Shown here piece by piece: positions 1 to 8,279 of a stretch of DNA of 36,547 nt (the first letter of the stretch is position 1; every line of letters starts with the position of its first letter). The stretch is taken from NCBI RefSeq assembly GCF_000508185.1, contig NZ_AYOY01000158.1, forward strand, positions 1 to 36,547. The letters run 5' to 3'. The notes under the pieces are model-generated. The model was not told the origin of the DNA. It saw nothing but the letters and a program-made list of their open reading frames with translations, and did no database searches. A program made the translations under genes and the position numbers. Origin of the DNA: Sphingobium sp. C100 (GTDB lineage: Bacteria; Pseudomonadota; Alphaproteobacteria; Sphingomonadales; Sphingomonadaceae).

Positions 1-616
1 CCGGGAAATGACGGGCCAGCGGGGGGGTGCCGGGCGGATGTTCGGTGGCCAGCAGCGCCCCCTGCGCCAATTGTTCCTGCAAGGCTGCATTTTCAGGGGG
101 AAAGGCGATGTCGATGCCGCTCGCGATGACGCCGATCGTCCCGCTTTCGAGCGATCCGCGATGCGCCTCCGTATCGATCCCGCGCGCCAGGCCCGACACC
201 ACGACCGCGCCGCGCTGCCCCAGTTCCTGCGCCAGGGTGCGGGCGAAGCGGCAAGCGGCAGCCGACGCATTGCGCGCACCCACCATCGCTACGCAGGGCC
301 GCGAAGCCAGGCCAATGTCGCCCCGCATGATGAGCGCGGGCGGCGCGCCTTCCATATGACCCAGCAAGGCGGGATAGTCGGCATCGCCCATCAGCAGATA
401 GCGGGCGCCCAGCGCCCTGGTGGCCGCGATCTCCCGCTCCACCGCGCCGGCATCGGCGACGCTCGCCCGTCCGCCGCCTCGCGCGGCCATTTCCGGTATC
501 GCCCGCAACGCTTCGCCCGCCGTGCCGAAGCGCGCGAGCAATTGCCGATAGCTGACCGGGCCGATCCGGGGGGAGCGGATGAGCCGCAGCCGTTCGAACC
601 GCTCCTGGTCGCTCAT
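1..616 (-). CDS. dprA: DNA-processing protein DprA, C-terminal part outside the window
   Basis: DprA/Smf protects incoming single-stranded DNA and loads RecA on it during transformation. About 205 N-terminal residues are visible. They open MSDQERFERLRLIRSPRIGP, an HhH/SAM-like N-terminal region, and go on into the Rossmann-like DprA fold, with GARNAS and VSGLARGIDTEAHRGSL followed by GTIGVIASGID, which are family hallmarks. The ATG at 616 overlaps the TGA of plsY by 4 nt (ATGA), so translation is probably coupled. The rest of the gene, including any winged-helix tail, lies beyond position 1. The plsY-dprA pairing is common in alphaproteobacteria. Confidence 0.93.
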   Translation of the reverse strand, partial: MSDQERFERLRLIRSPRIGPVSYRQLLARFGTAGEALRAIPEMAARGGGRASVADAGAVEREIAATRALGARYLLMGDADYPALLGHMEGAPPALIMRGDIGLASRPCVAMVGARNASAAACRFARTLAQELGQRGAVVVSGLARGIDTEAHRGSLESGTIGVIASGIDIAFPPENAALQEQLAQGALLATEHPPGTPPLARHFP

Positions 617-1227
617 GAGGAGGCGGGCTCGCCCTTCTTCGTCCCGACCTTGGGTTCCTCGCCCTTCGCCAGCCGCGCGATATTGGTCCGGTGCCGCCAC
701 AACAGGATCAGCGCCAGCGCCAGGCTCACCGGAACCAGGTCAAGCCGCCCGAACGCCCACATCGCGACCGGCGCGCTGATCCCGGCCGACATGCCGCCCA
801 CCGACGACCAGCGGGTGCCGAACAACATGCCCAGCCACATGACCGCAAAGACAATCCCGGCGGGCCAGTAGAGCGCGGTTACGACGCCCATCATCGTCGC
901 CACGCCCTTGCCCCCGGCAAAGCGCAGCCAGACCGGATAGCAATGGCCGATAAAGGCCATCGCCCCCGCCATCGGCCCACCGCCATCGACCAGCCACGCA
1001 CCGATCAACACCGCCGCCGCGCCCTTGGCCAGATCCAGCAGCAAGGTCGCCGCCGCCAGCCCCTTGCGCCCGGTGCGCAGCACGTTGGTCGCGCCGATAT
1101 TGCCCGATCCGATCTGGCGCAGGTCGCCGGCGCCGCTGATGCGCGTCAGCAACAGGCCAAATGGGATGGAACCGAGCAGATAGCCCAGAAGCAGGACGAA
1201 AGCGGGAAACAGCCAGGGAGGGGTCAT
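613..1227 (-). CDS. plsY: Glycerol-3-phosphate acyltransferase PlsY
   Basis: An inner-membrane acyl-phosphate:glycerol-3-phosphate acyltransferase, the first acylation step of phospholipid synthesis. The 204-residue protein starts MTPPWLFPAFVLLLGYLLGS and continues IPFGLLLTR. It has GSGNIGATNVLR and later GKGVATMMG, the conserved glycine-rich and basic loops of the PlsY family, and several hydrophobic membrane segments. Length fits the family (about 200 aa). An upstream in-frame GTG at 1275 would add 16 residues unlike the family, so I chose the ATG at 1227. The C-terminal tail is charged (KGEEPKVGTKKGEP). The stop codon overlaps the dprA start. Confidence 0.95.
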   Translation of the reverse strand: MTPPWLFPAFVLLLGYLLGSIPFGLLLTRISGAGDLRQIGSGNIGATNVLRTGRKGLAAATLLLDLAKGAAAVLIGAWLVDGGGPMAGAMAFIGHCYPVWLRFAGGKGVATMMGVVTALYWPAGIVFAVMWLGMLFGTRWSSVGGMSAGISAPVAMWAFGRLDLVPVSLALALILLWRHRTNIARLAKGEEPKVGTKKGEPASS

Positions 1228-1366
1228 GAAATTCGCCAATAGGATGGGATCGCGACCATAGCGTGACGGGCGCACGGAGCAATGCCCAAGCTTCGGCTTC
1301 GCGCTTGATTTGCCCTGTCGCCGCGTTAGGCTCGCAAATCAGCTTGTTCAAATGGCTGGAGTAGCC

Positions 1367-1825
1367 ATGACTGACAGTTCATTCTTCAATCCGCTCGAAA
1401 ATTTTGTCCAGTCCTGGACAACATTGGCTCTGGCGCCGCAGAAATTGATGCAGTCGTTCAATAATGGCTGGTCGTTCGGCAATGTCATCATCAACGACAA
1501 TAATTCGAGCGCGCCGCAGACAGAGCAAGCGATCGTGGCGGTGGAAAGCTATGGCCGGCAACTGGGCAAGTTGCTCGACGCGGTCGATGTGCTGGTCGAA
1601 CGACAGCCCGATGCGCAGGAGGTAAAGCCTTTCAAGGAAATCGCCTTGCTCAAGGACAAGATCGACAAGGTGAAGCACGACATGGCCGTCACTCGCATCG
1701 ACCAATTGCGCGGCGACCTGGAATTGCTGCGCATGTCCGCCAACCCGGCCGACAAGGCGGACTATGAAGCCAACATCGCGGCGCTGCGCGCGTTGCTCGG
1801 CGAATTGCCGACAAAGGCGAACTGA
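1367..1825 (+). CDS. Conserved hypothetical protein with coiled-coil-like C-terminal half
   Basis: A 152-residue protein that I do not recognise. The start at 1367 is chosen because GGAG lies 5 nt upstream; an ATG at 1352 has no such site. The first 50 residues are rich in aromatic residues and asparagine (FFNPLENFVQSW, NVIINDNN). From about residue 55 the sequence is a charged heptad-like helix (KPFKEIALLKDKIDKVKHDM, then RIDQLRGDLELLRM), suggesting a coiled coil or helical bundle. There is no signal peptide or membrane segment. It stands alone, divergent from plsY and 58 bp before murI. A structural or scaffold protein is possible, but nothing in the sequence fixes a function. Confidence 0.75.
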   Translation: MTDSSFFNPLENFVQSWTTLALAPQKLMQSFNNGWSFGNVIINDNNSSAPQTEQAIVAVESYGRQLGKLLDAVDVLVERQPDAQEVKPFKEIALLKDKIDKVKHDMAVTRIDQLRGDLELLRMSANPADKADYEANIAALRALLGELPTKAN

Positions 1826-1883
1826 CGGGATCGGGCATTGATCGGCCGTTGACAGCCCCGCCCCGTCCCGCGACACAGCGGCC

Positions 1884-2687
1884 ATGACGGTCGCGCCAGA
1901 TGCCCCCATCCTCCTTTTCGATTCCGGCGTAGGGGGATTATCCATTCTCGCGCCGGCGCGCGCGGCCCTGCCCACCGCCCCGATCATCTATGCCGCCGAC
2001 AGCGCCGGCTTCCCCTATGGCACCAAGAGCGAGGCGGAAATCGCCGCGCGCGTACCCGCCCTGCTTGGCCGGCTGGTCGAGCGCTACCGCCCGCGCCTGG
2101 CGGTGATCGCCTGCAACACTGCCTCCACCATCGCCCTGTCCCATGTGCGCGCCGCGCTCGACATCCCGGTCGTCGGCACCGTCCCGGCGATAAAACCCGC
2201 CGCCCTGCTGTCGAAAAGCCGGGTCTTCGGCGTGCTCGGCACCGATGCGACGGTGCGTCAGCCCTATGTCGATCGGCTCGCCGCCGAACATGGCGCGGAC
2301 TGCATCATGCTGCGCCACGGGTCGGCGGCGCTGGTGCAACTGGCTGAGGCGAAGCTGCGGGGCGAGCCGCTCGATCCACGGATTGCGCAAGATGCCCTGC
2401 GCGGTCTCACGGATCAGCCCCATGGCGACCGGATGGATATGGTCGTCCTCGCCTGCACTCACTTTCCGCTGGTAGAACAGGAACTTGCCGCCGCAGCCGG
2501 ACGCCCGATCGGTTTCGTTCATGGCGGCGCTGGCATTGCCCGGCGCATCCTTTTCCTCACCCAGGGCCAGCTTTGGCCTGACGCAACTTCGCCCGGCGCC
2601 GCGGTTTTCACGCGCCTCGACGATCAGGTGGAGGCGCTGCGCCCGGCGCTCGCCGGCTATGGCCTGATGCAGGTCGACGCGCTTTGA
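1884..2687 (+). CDS. murI: Glutamate racemase MurI
   Basis: Interconverts L- and D-glutamate in the cytoplasm and supplies D-glutamate for peptidoglycan. The 267-residue length is typical. The signature LFDSGVGGLS is at residues 11-20 (Asp13). The two catalytic cysteines are in IACNTAS (Cys77) and LACTHFPLV (Cys191), each followed by the usual Thr/His context, and YAADSAGFPYG is the conserved substrate loop. No strong Shine-Dalgarno sequence is visible; the gene follows a 58-bp gap. A short hairpin at 2696-2714 lies just after the stop. All expected catalytic residues are present. Confidence 0.97.
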   Translation: MTVAPDAPILLFDSGVGGLSILAPARAALPTAPIIYAADSAGFPYGTKSEAEIAARVPALLGRLVERYRPRLAVIACNTASTIALSHVRAALDIPVVGTVPAIKPAALLSKSRVFGVLGTDATVRQPYVDRLAAEHGADCIMLRHGSAALVQLAEAKLRGEPLDPRIAQDALRGLTDQPHGDRMDMVVLACTHFPLVEQELAAAAGRPIGFVHGGAGIARRILFLTQGQLWPDATSPGAAVFTRLDDQVEALRPALAGYGLMQVDAL

Positions 2688-2695
2688 AAGCCATG

Positions 2696-2714
2696 GGCCA
2701 TTTGTCCAATGGCC
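2696..2714 (+). terminator. Possible hairpin terminator after murI
   Basis: GGCCATT (2696-2702) pairs perfectly with AATGGCC (2708-2714) around a 5-nt loop, 9 nt after the murI stop. There is no T-tract, so termination is only a suggestion. The following leader (2715-2871) of hemA also holds a 12-nt perfect palindrome GCCTCATGAGGC at 2802-2813. Confidence 0.35.
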
Positions 2715-2871
2715 AATCGCGTCGATCAGTCTGATAGGTATTTCTCCCTAAAGTTGCGAGCGGTTATCGCTGGTAATGGGGGAACCACGCAGGTAAATGC
2801 GGCCTCATGAGGCAGAGGATGGGCGCGTCCAAAACAGAAACAGCGCGCGAGCATATGGGAAGACAGGCGTA

Positions 2872-4098
2872 GTGAACTACAAGCATATCTTTTCGCAGGC
2901 GATCGACCGGCTCCATGAAGAAGGCCGGTATCGGGTGTTCATCGACATCCTGCGCAATCGGGGGGCCTACCCTAACGCTCGCTGTTTCCACGGCCATAAC
3001 GGACCCAAGCCGATCACCGTGTGGTGCTCGAACGACTATCTCGCCATGGGTCAGCATCCCAAGGTGGTCGCCGCCATGGAGGAAGCGCTTCACGATGTCG
3101 GCGCCGGCTCTGGCGGCACGCGCAATATCGGCGGCAACACCCATTATCATATCGATCTGGAACGGGAACTGGCCGACCTGCACGACAAGGAAGGGGCGCT
3201 GCTCTTTACGTCGGGCTATGTCTCCAACGAAGCGACCCTTTCCACCCTCGCCAAGCTGCTGCCGGGCTGCATCATCTTTTCCGATGAGCTGAACCACGCT
3301 TCGATGATCGCGGGCATCCGTAATTCGGGCTGCGAAAAGCGCGTTTTTCGCCACAATGACGTCGATCATCTGCGCGAACTGCTCGCCGCCGAAGACCCCG
3401 ACGCACCCAAGCTGATCGCCTTCGAAAGCGTCTATTCGATGGACGGGGACATCGCCCCGATCGCGGAAATCTGCGATTTGGCCGACGAATATAATGCGCT
3501 CACCTATCTGGACGAGGTCCATGCCGTGGGCATGTATGGCGCGCGCGGCGGCGGCATTTCGGAACGGGACGAGGTCGCCGATCGCGTCACAATTATCGAA
3601 GGCACATTGGGCAAGGCGTTCGGCGTGATGGGCGGCTATATCGCGGCCGACCAGATGATCGTCGATGTGATCCGCAGCTATGCGCCCGGCTTCATCTTCA
3701 CCACCTCGCTGTCGCCGGTGCTGGTCGCCGGCGTGCTGGCCAGCGTGCGGCACCTGAAGGGCTCGAGCGAGGAACGCGAAGGCCAACAGGCATCGGCCGC
3801 GAAGCTCAAGGCATTGATGGCGGAGGCCGGCCTGCCGGTCATGCCCTCGGTCACCCATATCGTGCCCCTGATGGTCGGTGATCCGGTCAAGGCCAAGCGG
3901 ATCAGCGACATATTGCTCGCCGAATATGGCGCCTATGTGCAGCCGATCAATTACCCCACTGTCCCCCGCGGCACGGAACGCCTGCGTTTCACGCCGGGGC
4001 CGGCGCATAACGAAGATATGATGCGCGATCTGGTCAAGGCTCTGGTCGAGATTTGGGACCGGCTGGAACTGGAATTGAACGAGCGCCAGGCGGCATAA
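2872..4098 (+). CDS. hemA: 5-aminolevulinate synthase (Shemin pathway)
   Basis: Condenses glycine with succinyl-CoA to 5-aminolevulinate, the first step of heme synthesis in alphaproteobacteria. It is a PLP alpha-oxoamine synthase of 408 residues when started at the GTG at 2872, giving [20 protein letters not shown], the usual N-terminus. An upstream ATG at 2797 adds 25 residues unlike the family. Landmarks: [13 protein letters not shown] (glycine/CoA region, about 51-63), [10 protein letters not shown] (141-150), [12 protein letters not shown] (212-223) and the PLP lysine in EGTLGKAFG (Lys248). A C-terminal Pro-rich loop [14 protein letters not shown] is also present. It is monocistronic as far as can be seen. 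Confidence 0.96.
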   Translation: MNYKHIFSQAIDRLHEEGRYRVFIDILRNRGAYPNARCFHGHNGPKPITVWCSNDYLAMGQHPKVVAAMEEALHDVGAGSGGTRNIGGNTHYHIDLERELADLHDKEGALLFTSGYVSNEATLSTLAKLLPGCIIFSDELNHASMIAGIRNSGCEKRVFRHNDVDHLRELLAAEDPDAPKLIAFESVYSMDGDIAPIAEICDLADEYNALTYLDEVHAVGMYGARGGGISERDEVADRVTIIEGTLGKAFGVMGGYIAADQMIVDVIRSYAPGFIFTTSLSPVLVAGVLASVRHLKGSSEEREGQQASAAKLKALMAEAGLPVMPSVTHIVPLMVGDPVKAKRISDILLAEYGAYVQPINYPTVPRGTERLRFTPGPAHNEDMMRDLVKALVEIWDRLELELNERQAA

Positions 4099-4284
4099 AT
4101 ATTGAAGAAACGGCTGTTGAGTCGCCTTGTCGACCATCGCGCTTGGTTCTTCACCCGTCGCTCACACTGTTCAATGATTCAAGGTGAAGCCGAAGAGGGT
4201 CCGACCATGTTGCGGCAATATTGCGCCCTCACTCCTGGCTCATGATCTCTTCTCCAAGAACCCGAATGATAGTGCTTCTAAGGT

Positions 4285-4312
4285 TTGACATGCGGCAAGC
4301 CTTGGTTATTCA
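4285..4312 (+). promoter_or_regulatory. Candidate promoter of the lone methyltransferase gene
   Basis: A consensus -35 TTGACA lies at 4285-4290, and TATTCA at 4307-4312 follows after 16 bp as a weak -10. This sits in the 247-bp gap 4099-4345, which is visibly richer in A/T than its neighbours and holds nothing else I can name. The start codon at 4346 is about 30 nt downstream with GGAG at 4335-4338. Confidence 0.4.
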
Positions 4313-4345
4313 ACCTATTATTCGGAAACCGAACGGAGCAGAATC

Positions 4346-5155
4346 ATGACGCAATACAGCCACTTGTCGGACGAAGATTGGTTCGCCAAGATTGCAGGCA
4401 CCGAGAGTGGCACGCCTCTCTTTCCGCTACCGCCCGAATCGCTTCAAACCAGCACGGTCGGCCGGGCCGGGTTACCCATCCTGCGCGACGCTTTCATGTT
4501 CTGGCAATTCACGCGGAGGATGCTCGAGGCCAATAACGGAATCGATGCAAATACGAAGGTAATGGACTTCGGCTGCGCCTGGAGCCGCATTCTCCGCTTC
4601 TGGCAAAAGGATCTGCCGCCGCAGAATCTCTATGGTTTCGATGTGGAGGAACGGTTCCTGTCGATCGCCCGGGAGCATGTGCCAGGTTGCAACTACACTC
4701 TCAGCAACGCGCGCCCGCCGATCGCCGCCGCTGACAACAGCTTCGACCTCATATACGCATTTTCCGTCTTTTCGCATTTGCCGCAGGATGTCGCCGACGC
4801 CTGGATTTCGGAATTCGCGCGCATCCTTAAACCGGGCGGGATTGTTTGCCTGACGACGCGCCCGCGCGCCCACATCGAAATTGCCGGCAATGAAGACGCC
4901 CAATCGGCTCATTTCGAAACCTATGCCCGCGCCATCACCCACAAGGAAAGCGCCCTGGAGCGCTATGATGCGGGCGAATTTATCTTTTACCCGGTTCATG
5001 GCGGCGGGGGTCTGGCCGCAGAAACCTTCGGCGAAGCCATCATCCCGCCGGCCTATGCAAAGCAGCATTGGAAGGCGTTGGACTTCGTCAATTTTGCGCA
5101 AAATTATTCCGAAACATACCTGCAACCCTGCTTCGTGATGCGCAAACCGCATTAA
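4346..5155 (+). CDS. Class I SAM-dependent methyltransferase, substrate unknown
   Basis: A 269-residue cytoplasmic protein with a Methyltransf_11/25-like fold. The SAM-binding motif I reads VMDFGCAWSRILRF (about residues 71-84). It keeps the GC but lacks the usual GxGxG, an atypical form. NLYGFDVEERFLSIARE is motif II-like, FDLIYAFSVFSHLP is motif IV-like and ILKPGGIVCLTTRP is the post-motif loop. GGAG 7 nt before the ATG supports the start. It stands alone between hemA and the convergent btaB, behind an AT-richer leader, so it may be an acquired gene. The methylated substrate cannot be told from the sequence. It is not similar enough to its btaB neighbour to be a duplicate. Confidence 0.85.
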   Translation: MTQYSHLSDEDWFAKIAGTESGTPLFPLPPESLQTSTVGRAGLPILRDAFMFWQFTRRMLEANNGIDANTKVMDFGCAWSRILRFWQKDLPPQNLYGFDVEERFLSIAREHVPGCNYTLSNARPPIAAADNSFDLIYAFSVFSHLPQDVADAWISEFARILKPGGIVCLTTRPRAHIEIAGNEDAQSAHFETYARAITHKESALERYDAGEFIFYPVHGGGGLAAETFGEAIIPPAYAKQHWKALDFVNFAQNYSETYLQPCFVMRKPH

Positions 5156-5167
5156 TTGCGATTGAGA

Positions 5168-5196
5168 GATGCGCCGCGCGATGAGCGTGGCGCATC
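5168..5196. terminator. Hairpin between convergent methyltransferase and btaB
   Basis: GATGCGCC (5168-5175) and GGCGCATC (5189-5196) form a perfect 8-bp stem that can extend inwards by about four pairs including one G-T. It lies between the stop of the methyltransferase at 5155 and the stop of btaB at 5249, so it can serve both directions. There is no clear T-tract. Confidence 0.5.
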
Positions 5197-5248
5197 CCCA
5201 CCGTGCGGCGAATATGCCTGAAACGTCAAAAGTGACGCGTCGCCGGCG

Positions 5249-5917
5249 TCACGCCGATGAAGGCAGCACCAGCGCAGCGCGGACGGCGTAGCCGCGATAA
5301 AGGGTCAGGCTACGAACCTCGGCCCCTATAGTTTCGGCGACGGTCGCAACGGCTTGGGGCAAGGCGCCCCGCGGCGCTACATGAAACCGCGCAAGCCAAC
5401 CGAAAAGCGCTCGCTTCCACAAAGCCGGCCAACCTTCCTGCTGCCCGAAATCGACAATTTCCAGCCGGCCGCCCGGCGCGACGCAGCGCGCCGCCTGGGC
5501 CAGCGCCGCCTCCCAGTCGGGAATCATCGACAGGGCATAGCTGATGAACACCCGGTCAAAGGTCGCGCGACCGAAAATCGCCTGCGGATCGAAAGCACAA
5601 GCATCGCCCTGTGCCAGCATCACCCGCTCGCTCATGCCCATCTTCGCCACCGATGCCCGCGCCGTCTCCAGCATGGCCTCGGAAATATCGACGCCATAGA
5701 GCATCGCCTTGGGCCAGGCCTTTCCCACCGCGATCAGGTTGCGCCCCGTGCCGCATCCGATTTCCAGCACAGCACCGCCCGCAGGGGGCGCAAGATCGGC
5801 GATCAGTCCGTCGCGCCCCAGCAGATAATATTTGCGGGTAAGGTCGTAGATATGCCGCTGGTAGCGATAGACGCCGTCCATCAACCCCTTATGGTCAGCG
5901 CTGACTTGCTCGTTCAC
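5249..5917 (-). CDS. btaB: BtaB-like SAM methyltransferase (betaine lipid N-methylation)
   Basis: A 222-residue class I methyltransferase. BtaB trimethylates the amino group of diacylglyceryl-homoserine, the product of BtaA, to make DGTS. Motif I is VLEIGCGTGRNLIAVGKAWP (about residues 51-70), motif II YGVDISEAMLETA and motif IV VFISYALSMIPDWE. The N-terminal MDGVYRYQRHIYDLTRKYYLLGRD matches the betaine-lipid methyltransferase type. It starts with GTG at 5917, whose last two bases begin the TGA of btaA (GTGA overlap), with AAGG upstream. The assignment rests on the fold plus the overlap with btaA. Confidence 0.88.
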   Translation of the reverse strand: MNEQVSADHKGLMDGVYRYQRHIYDLTRKYYLLGRDGLIADLAPPAGGAVLEIGCGTGRNLIAVGKAWPKAMLYGVDISEAMLETARASVAKMGMSERVMLAQGDACAFDPQAIFGRATFDRVFISYALSMIPDWEAALAQAARCVAPGGRLEIVDFGQQEGWPALWKRALFGWLARFHVAPRGALPQAVATVAETIGAEVRSLTLYRGYAVRAALVLPSSA

Positions 5918-7146
5918 GCGTCGCCCTTCAGCACATAGAGATGGACGCCGCCATAAATGGCCGATCGGTCGCGGACGGTATAGTCCTTCGACACCGCCGC
6001 GCGATAATCCCAGCGGCCGAGCACGTCATCGGTAACACGGCCGGGAAGGATGCTGGGTTCGCCGGCGGTGCGGAACAACACGCGCGCGCCGGGCTTGGCC
6101 GTCTGCGTGATCTGCGCCCAGAGCGCATTGAGCTGGTCGTCGTTCATCCAGTCCTGCGCATCGAGCAGGATGTAGCGGTCGCAGGACGCCGCCGGCTGGC
6201 TGGCAAGGAAGTCCGTGAAATTGACGTGCCGCACATCGACGCGGCTCGCCCGCGCGCGCACCGCATCATGGTTCGCGGCCTGGAGATAGGGCGGCAACGG
6301 CCCTTCGGCCTCGCCGTCCTTGGCGGCGTAGCCGCGCCCGAACGCCTGCACCGCGAAATAATTGTCCTTCAGGTCAAAGTCGCAGGCCAGCTTCTTGAGC
6401 CGCGCCTTGAGCACCGTGTCCATCCGCTCGTCGCCGGCCAGCGCCTCAAACTGGGCAGGCGGGATGCCAAGGCCAAAGAGCGAAGCGGGCTGGCTGGTCA
6501 ACCAGCGCACGAACCCTTTGTCGAAGATCGGCGCCAGTTCGCGCTCGAAAATCTCCAGCTGCTCCTCGCGGCTCTGCGCATCCAGCATCCGCTTGGGATT
6601 GACGCCATGCAGCCGGGCCAGCAGGTGCGCCGCGCCGATGAAGCGGCCCAGCAGCCCATGTTTGTAGATGCCGCGCGCGAAACCGCCAATGCGGCGCCGG
6701 CCGATCAGGTCACGCCCTTCCCAATAGCTGCGTGTCGCTTCGTCCAGATGCGGCGCGACCAGGCTGCGATAGGCCGCGATATTGGCCTTGTTGTCGGCCT
6801 GCGCGAAGAAACGGTGGAAAGCCGCATGGTCGGGCAGTTTCTGCGCCGCCATCAGCTTCAGCTTGTTAAGCGCGATATGCGCGGTGTTGAGATCAACCGC
6901 GGTAATCTTCGCGGGATCGGCAGTAAGGTAGGACAACACATTACAACCGCCGGAAGCGATCGTCACCACATGGCTGTCGGGCGTGATCGCCAGCGCTTCC
7001 ATATCGACCGCCGGATCTTCCCATATCTGGGCATAAACAAGACCACGAAAGGCGAAAGTAAAAGCCCGTTCGAGCAATCCCTGCTTCGACAGGTGACGAT
7101 GGCGATGGACGGCCTTGGCGATATTCTTCTGGGCTGACACAGCCAT
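5914..7146 (-). CDS. btaA: S-adenosylmethionine:diacylglycerol 3-amino-3-carboxypropyl transferase BtaA
   Basis: Transfers the aminocarboxypropyl group of SAM to diacylglycerol, the committing step to the phosphorus-free betaine lipid DGTS. The 410-residue protein is of the DUF3419 family. YAQIWEDPAVDMEAL, VVTIASGGCNVLSYLT and AVDLNTAHIALNKLKL are the conserved N-terminal SAM region. ILLDAQDWMNDDQLNALW and RVLFRTAGEPSILPGRV mark the C-terminal half. The ATG at 7146 has GGGAG 8 nt upstream; an earlier GTG/ATG extension to 7215 looks unlike the family. It forms an operon with btaB. In other bacteria this pair responds to phosphate limitation, but I do not see a convincing Pho box here. Confidence 0.94.
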   Translation of the reverse strand: MAVSAQKNIAKAVHRHRHLSKQGLLERAFTFAFRGLVYAQIWEDPAVDMEALAITPDSHVVTIASGGCNVLSYLTADPAKITAVDLNTAHIALNKLKLMAAQKLPDHAAFHRFFAQADNKANIAAYRSLVAPHLDEATRSYWEGRDLIGRRRIGGFARGIYKHGLLGRFIGAAHLLARLHGVNPKRMLDAQSREEQLEIFERELAPIFDKGFVRWLTSQPASLFGLGIPPAQFEALAGDERMDTVLKARLKKLACDFDLKDNYFAVQAFGRGYAAKDGEAEGPLPPYLQAANHDAVRARASRVDVRHVNFTDFLASQPAASCDRYILLDAQDWMNDDQLNALWAQITQTAKPGARVLFRTAGEPSILPGRVTDDVLGRWDYRAAVSKDYTVRDRSAIYGGVHLYVLKGDA

Positions 7147-7205
7147 ATTCGCGACTCCCGCTGCGCGTTCGATCCGCGCGCGATAGGGCAATGGCGTGTC
7201 GCCTG

Positions 7206-7223
7206 CGTGACGCATGCGTTACG
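7206..7223. promoter_or_regulatory. Imperfect 18-bp palindrome in the btaA / exonuclease divergent region
   Basis: CGTGACGCATGCGTTACG is an inverted repeat with one mismatched pair, centred 68 bp upstream of btaA and 72 bp upstream of the chosen start of the exonuclease gene. Its position and symmetry suit a dimeric regulator. The regulator is unknown. Confidence 0.4.
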
Positions 7224-7286
7224 TGACGATGACTCCCGATGCAGGCCCTTGCGGAACCGGGACGCCTCTTCCCATCTTCTGCGTCT

Positions 7287-8279
7287 ATGGCGCATTGGAT
7301 CGAACCTCATCCCACCGGCATCTATATCCGTCCCGCCGATGCATGGATCGATCCGTCGATGCCCCAGGCGCGCGCGCTCGTCACGCACGGCCATGCCGAT
7401 CATGCGCGTGGCGGCCACGACCATGTCTGGGCGACACGCGAAACGCTGGCGATCATGGCCCTGCGCTACGGCACGGCGAGCGGCACGGCGGTCGGCTATG
7501 GGGAGGAGGTTCGCATGGGCGGCGTCACCATCCGCTATGCGCCGGCAGGGCATGTGCTCGGGTCCGCGCAGATCCTGCTTGAACATGCCGGCGAACGGGT
7601 GGTCGTCACCGGCGACTATAAGCGCCGCCCCGACCCGACCTGCCTGCCCTTCGAACCGATGCCCTGCGATATTTTCGTGACGGAGGCGACGTTCGGCCTC
7701 CCCGTCTTTCGTCATCCCGACACCGGAAGCGAGATGGACCGGTTGCTGGGCGCGCTCCACGCCCATCCCGACCGCTGCGTGCTGGTGGGCGCCTATGCGC
7801 TGGGCAAGGCGCAGCGTGTCATCTGCGAATTGCGCGGGCGCGGCCATCATGATCCCATCTATATCCATGGTGCCCTGGAACGCATGTGCGCGCTCTACGC
7901 CGATTTCGGCGTCGATCTGGGCGAGTTGCGCCCAGCCACCGGCGTCCCGGCCAAGGACATGCGCGGCCATATCGTCGTCGCGCCGCCATCGGCGCTCAAC
8001 GATCGCTGGAGCCGCCGCCTGCCCGATCCCATCACCGCAATGGCGTCCGGCTGGATGCGGGTGCGCCAGCGGGCGCGGCAGAAAAACGTCGAACTGCCGC
8101 TGGTCATTTCCGACCATGCGGACTGGGACGAACTGACCGACACCATCCGCGAAGTCGCGCCGACCGAAACCTGGATCACCCATGGCCGCGAGGAAGCGCT
8201 GCTCCACTGGTGCATGACTCACCAGATCCGCGCCCGCGCCCTTGCTCTGATAGGGCGCGAAGACGAGGATGAGGGCTGA
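7287..8279 (+). CDS. Ligase-associated metallo-beta-lactamase-fold DNA exonuclease
   Basis: A 330-residue protein of the metallo-beta-lactamase / beta-CASP group, the type that accompanies bacterial ATP-dependent ligases as a 3' exonuclease (Exo). The metal motif THGHADHARGGH is at residues 33-44 (His34, His36, Asp38, His39). YAPAGHVLGSAQILLEHAG and VVTGDYK carry later metal ligands, and SDHADWDEL and WITHGREEALL are C-terminal family motifs. The ATG at 7287 is preferred because the protein then opens WIEPHPTGIYIRP as the family does; an ATG at 7239 would add 16 residues. Its TGA shares its A with the ATG of the ligase gene (TGATG). Confidence 0.9.
   Translation: MAHWIEPHPTGIYIRPADAWIDPSMPQARALVTHGHADHARGGHDHVWATRETLAIMALRYGTASGTAVGYGEEVRMGGVTIRYAPAGHVLGSAQILLEHAGERVVVTGDYKRRPDPTCLPFEPMPCDIFVTEATFGLPVFRHPDTGSEMDRLLGALHAHPDRCVLVGAYALGKAQRVICELRGRGHHDPIYIHGALERMCALYADFGVDLGELRPATGVPAKDMRGHIVVAPPSALNDRWSRRLPDPITAMASGWMRVRQRARQKNVELPLVISDHADWDELTDTIREVAPTETWITHGREEALLHWCMTHQIRARALALIGREDEDEG

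Noticed and set aside
8..871. Long rightward open frame over dprA/plsY
   Set aside because: It is antisense to clearly recognisable dprA and plsY and has the arginine/proline-rich look of a GC-rich shadow frame.
2797..2871. Upstream ATG extension of hemA
   Set aside because: The 25 extra residues are unlike the family, and the GTG at 2872 gives the canonical N-terminus and Lys248 numbering.
4346..5917. The two nearby methyltransferases as a duplicated pair
   Set aside because: They are convergent, differ in motif I and share no extended similarity.
7147..7286. Pho box upstream of btaA
   Set aside because: GTCAT/GTCAC-like pieces occur, but not in the direct-repeat spacing of a Pho box.
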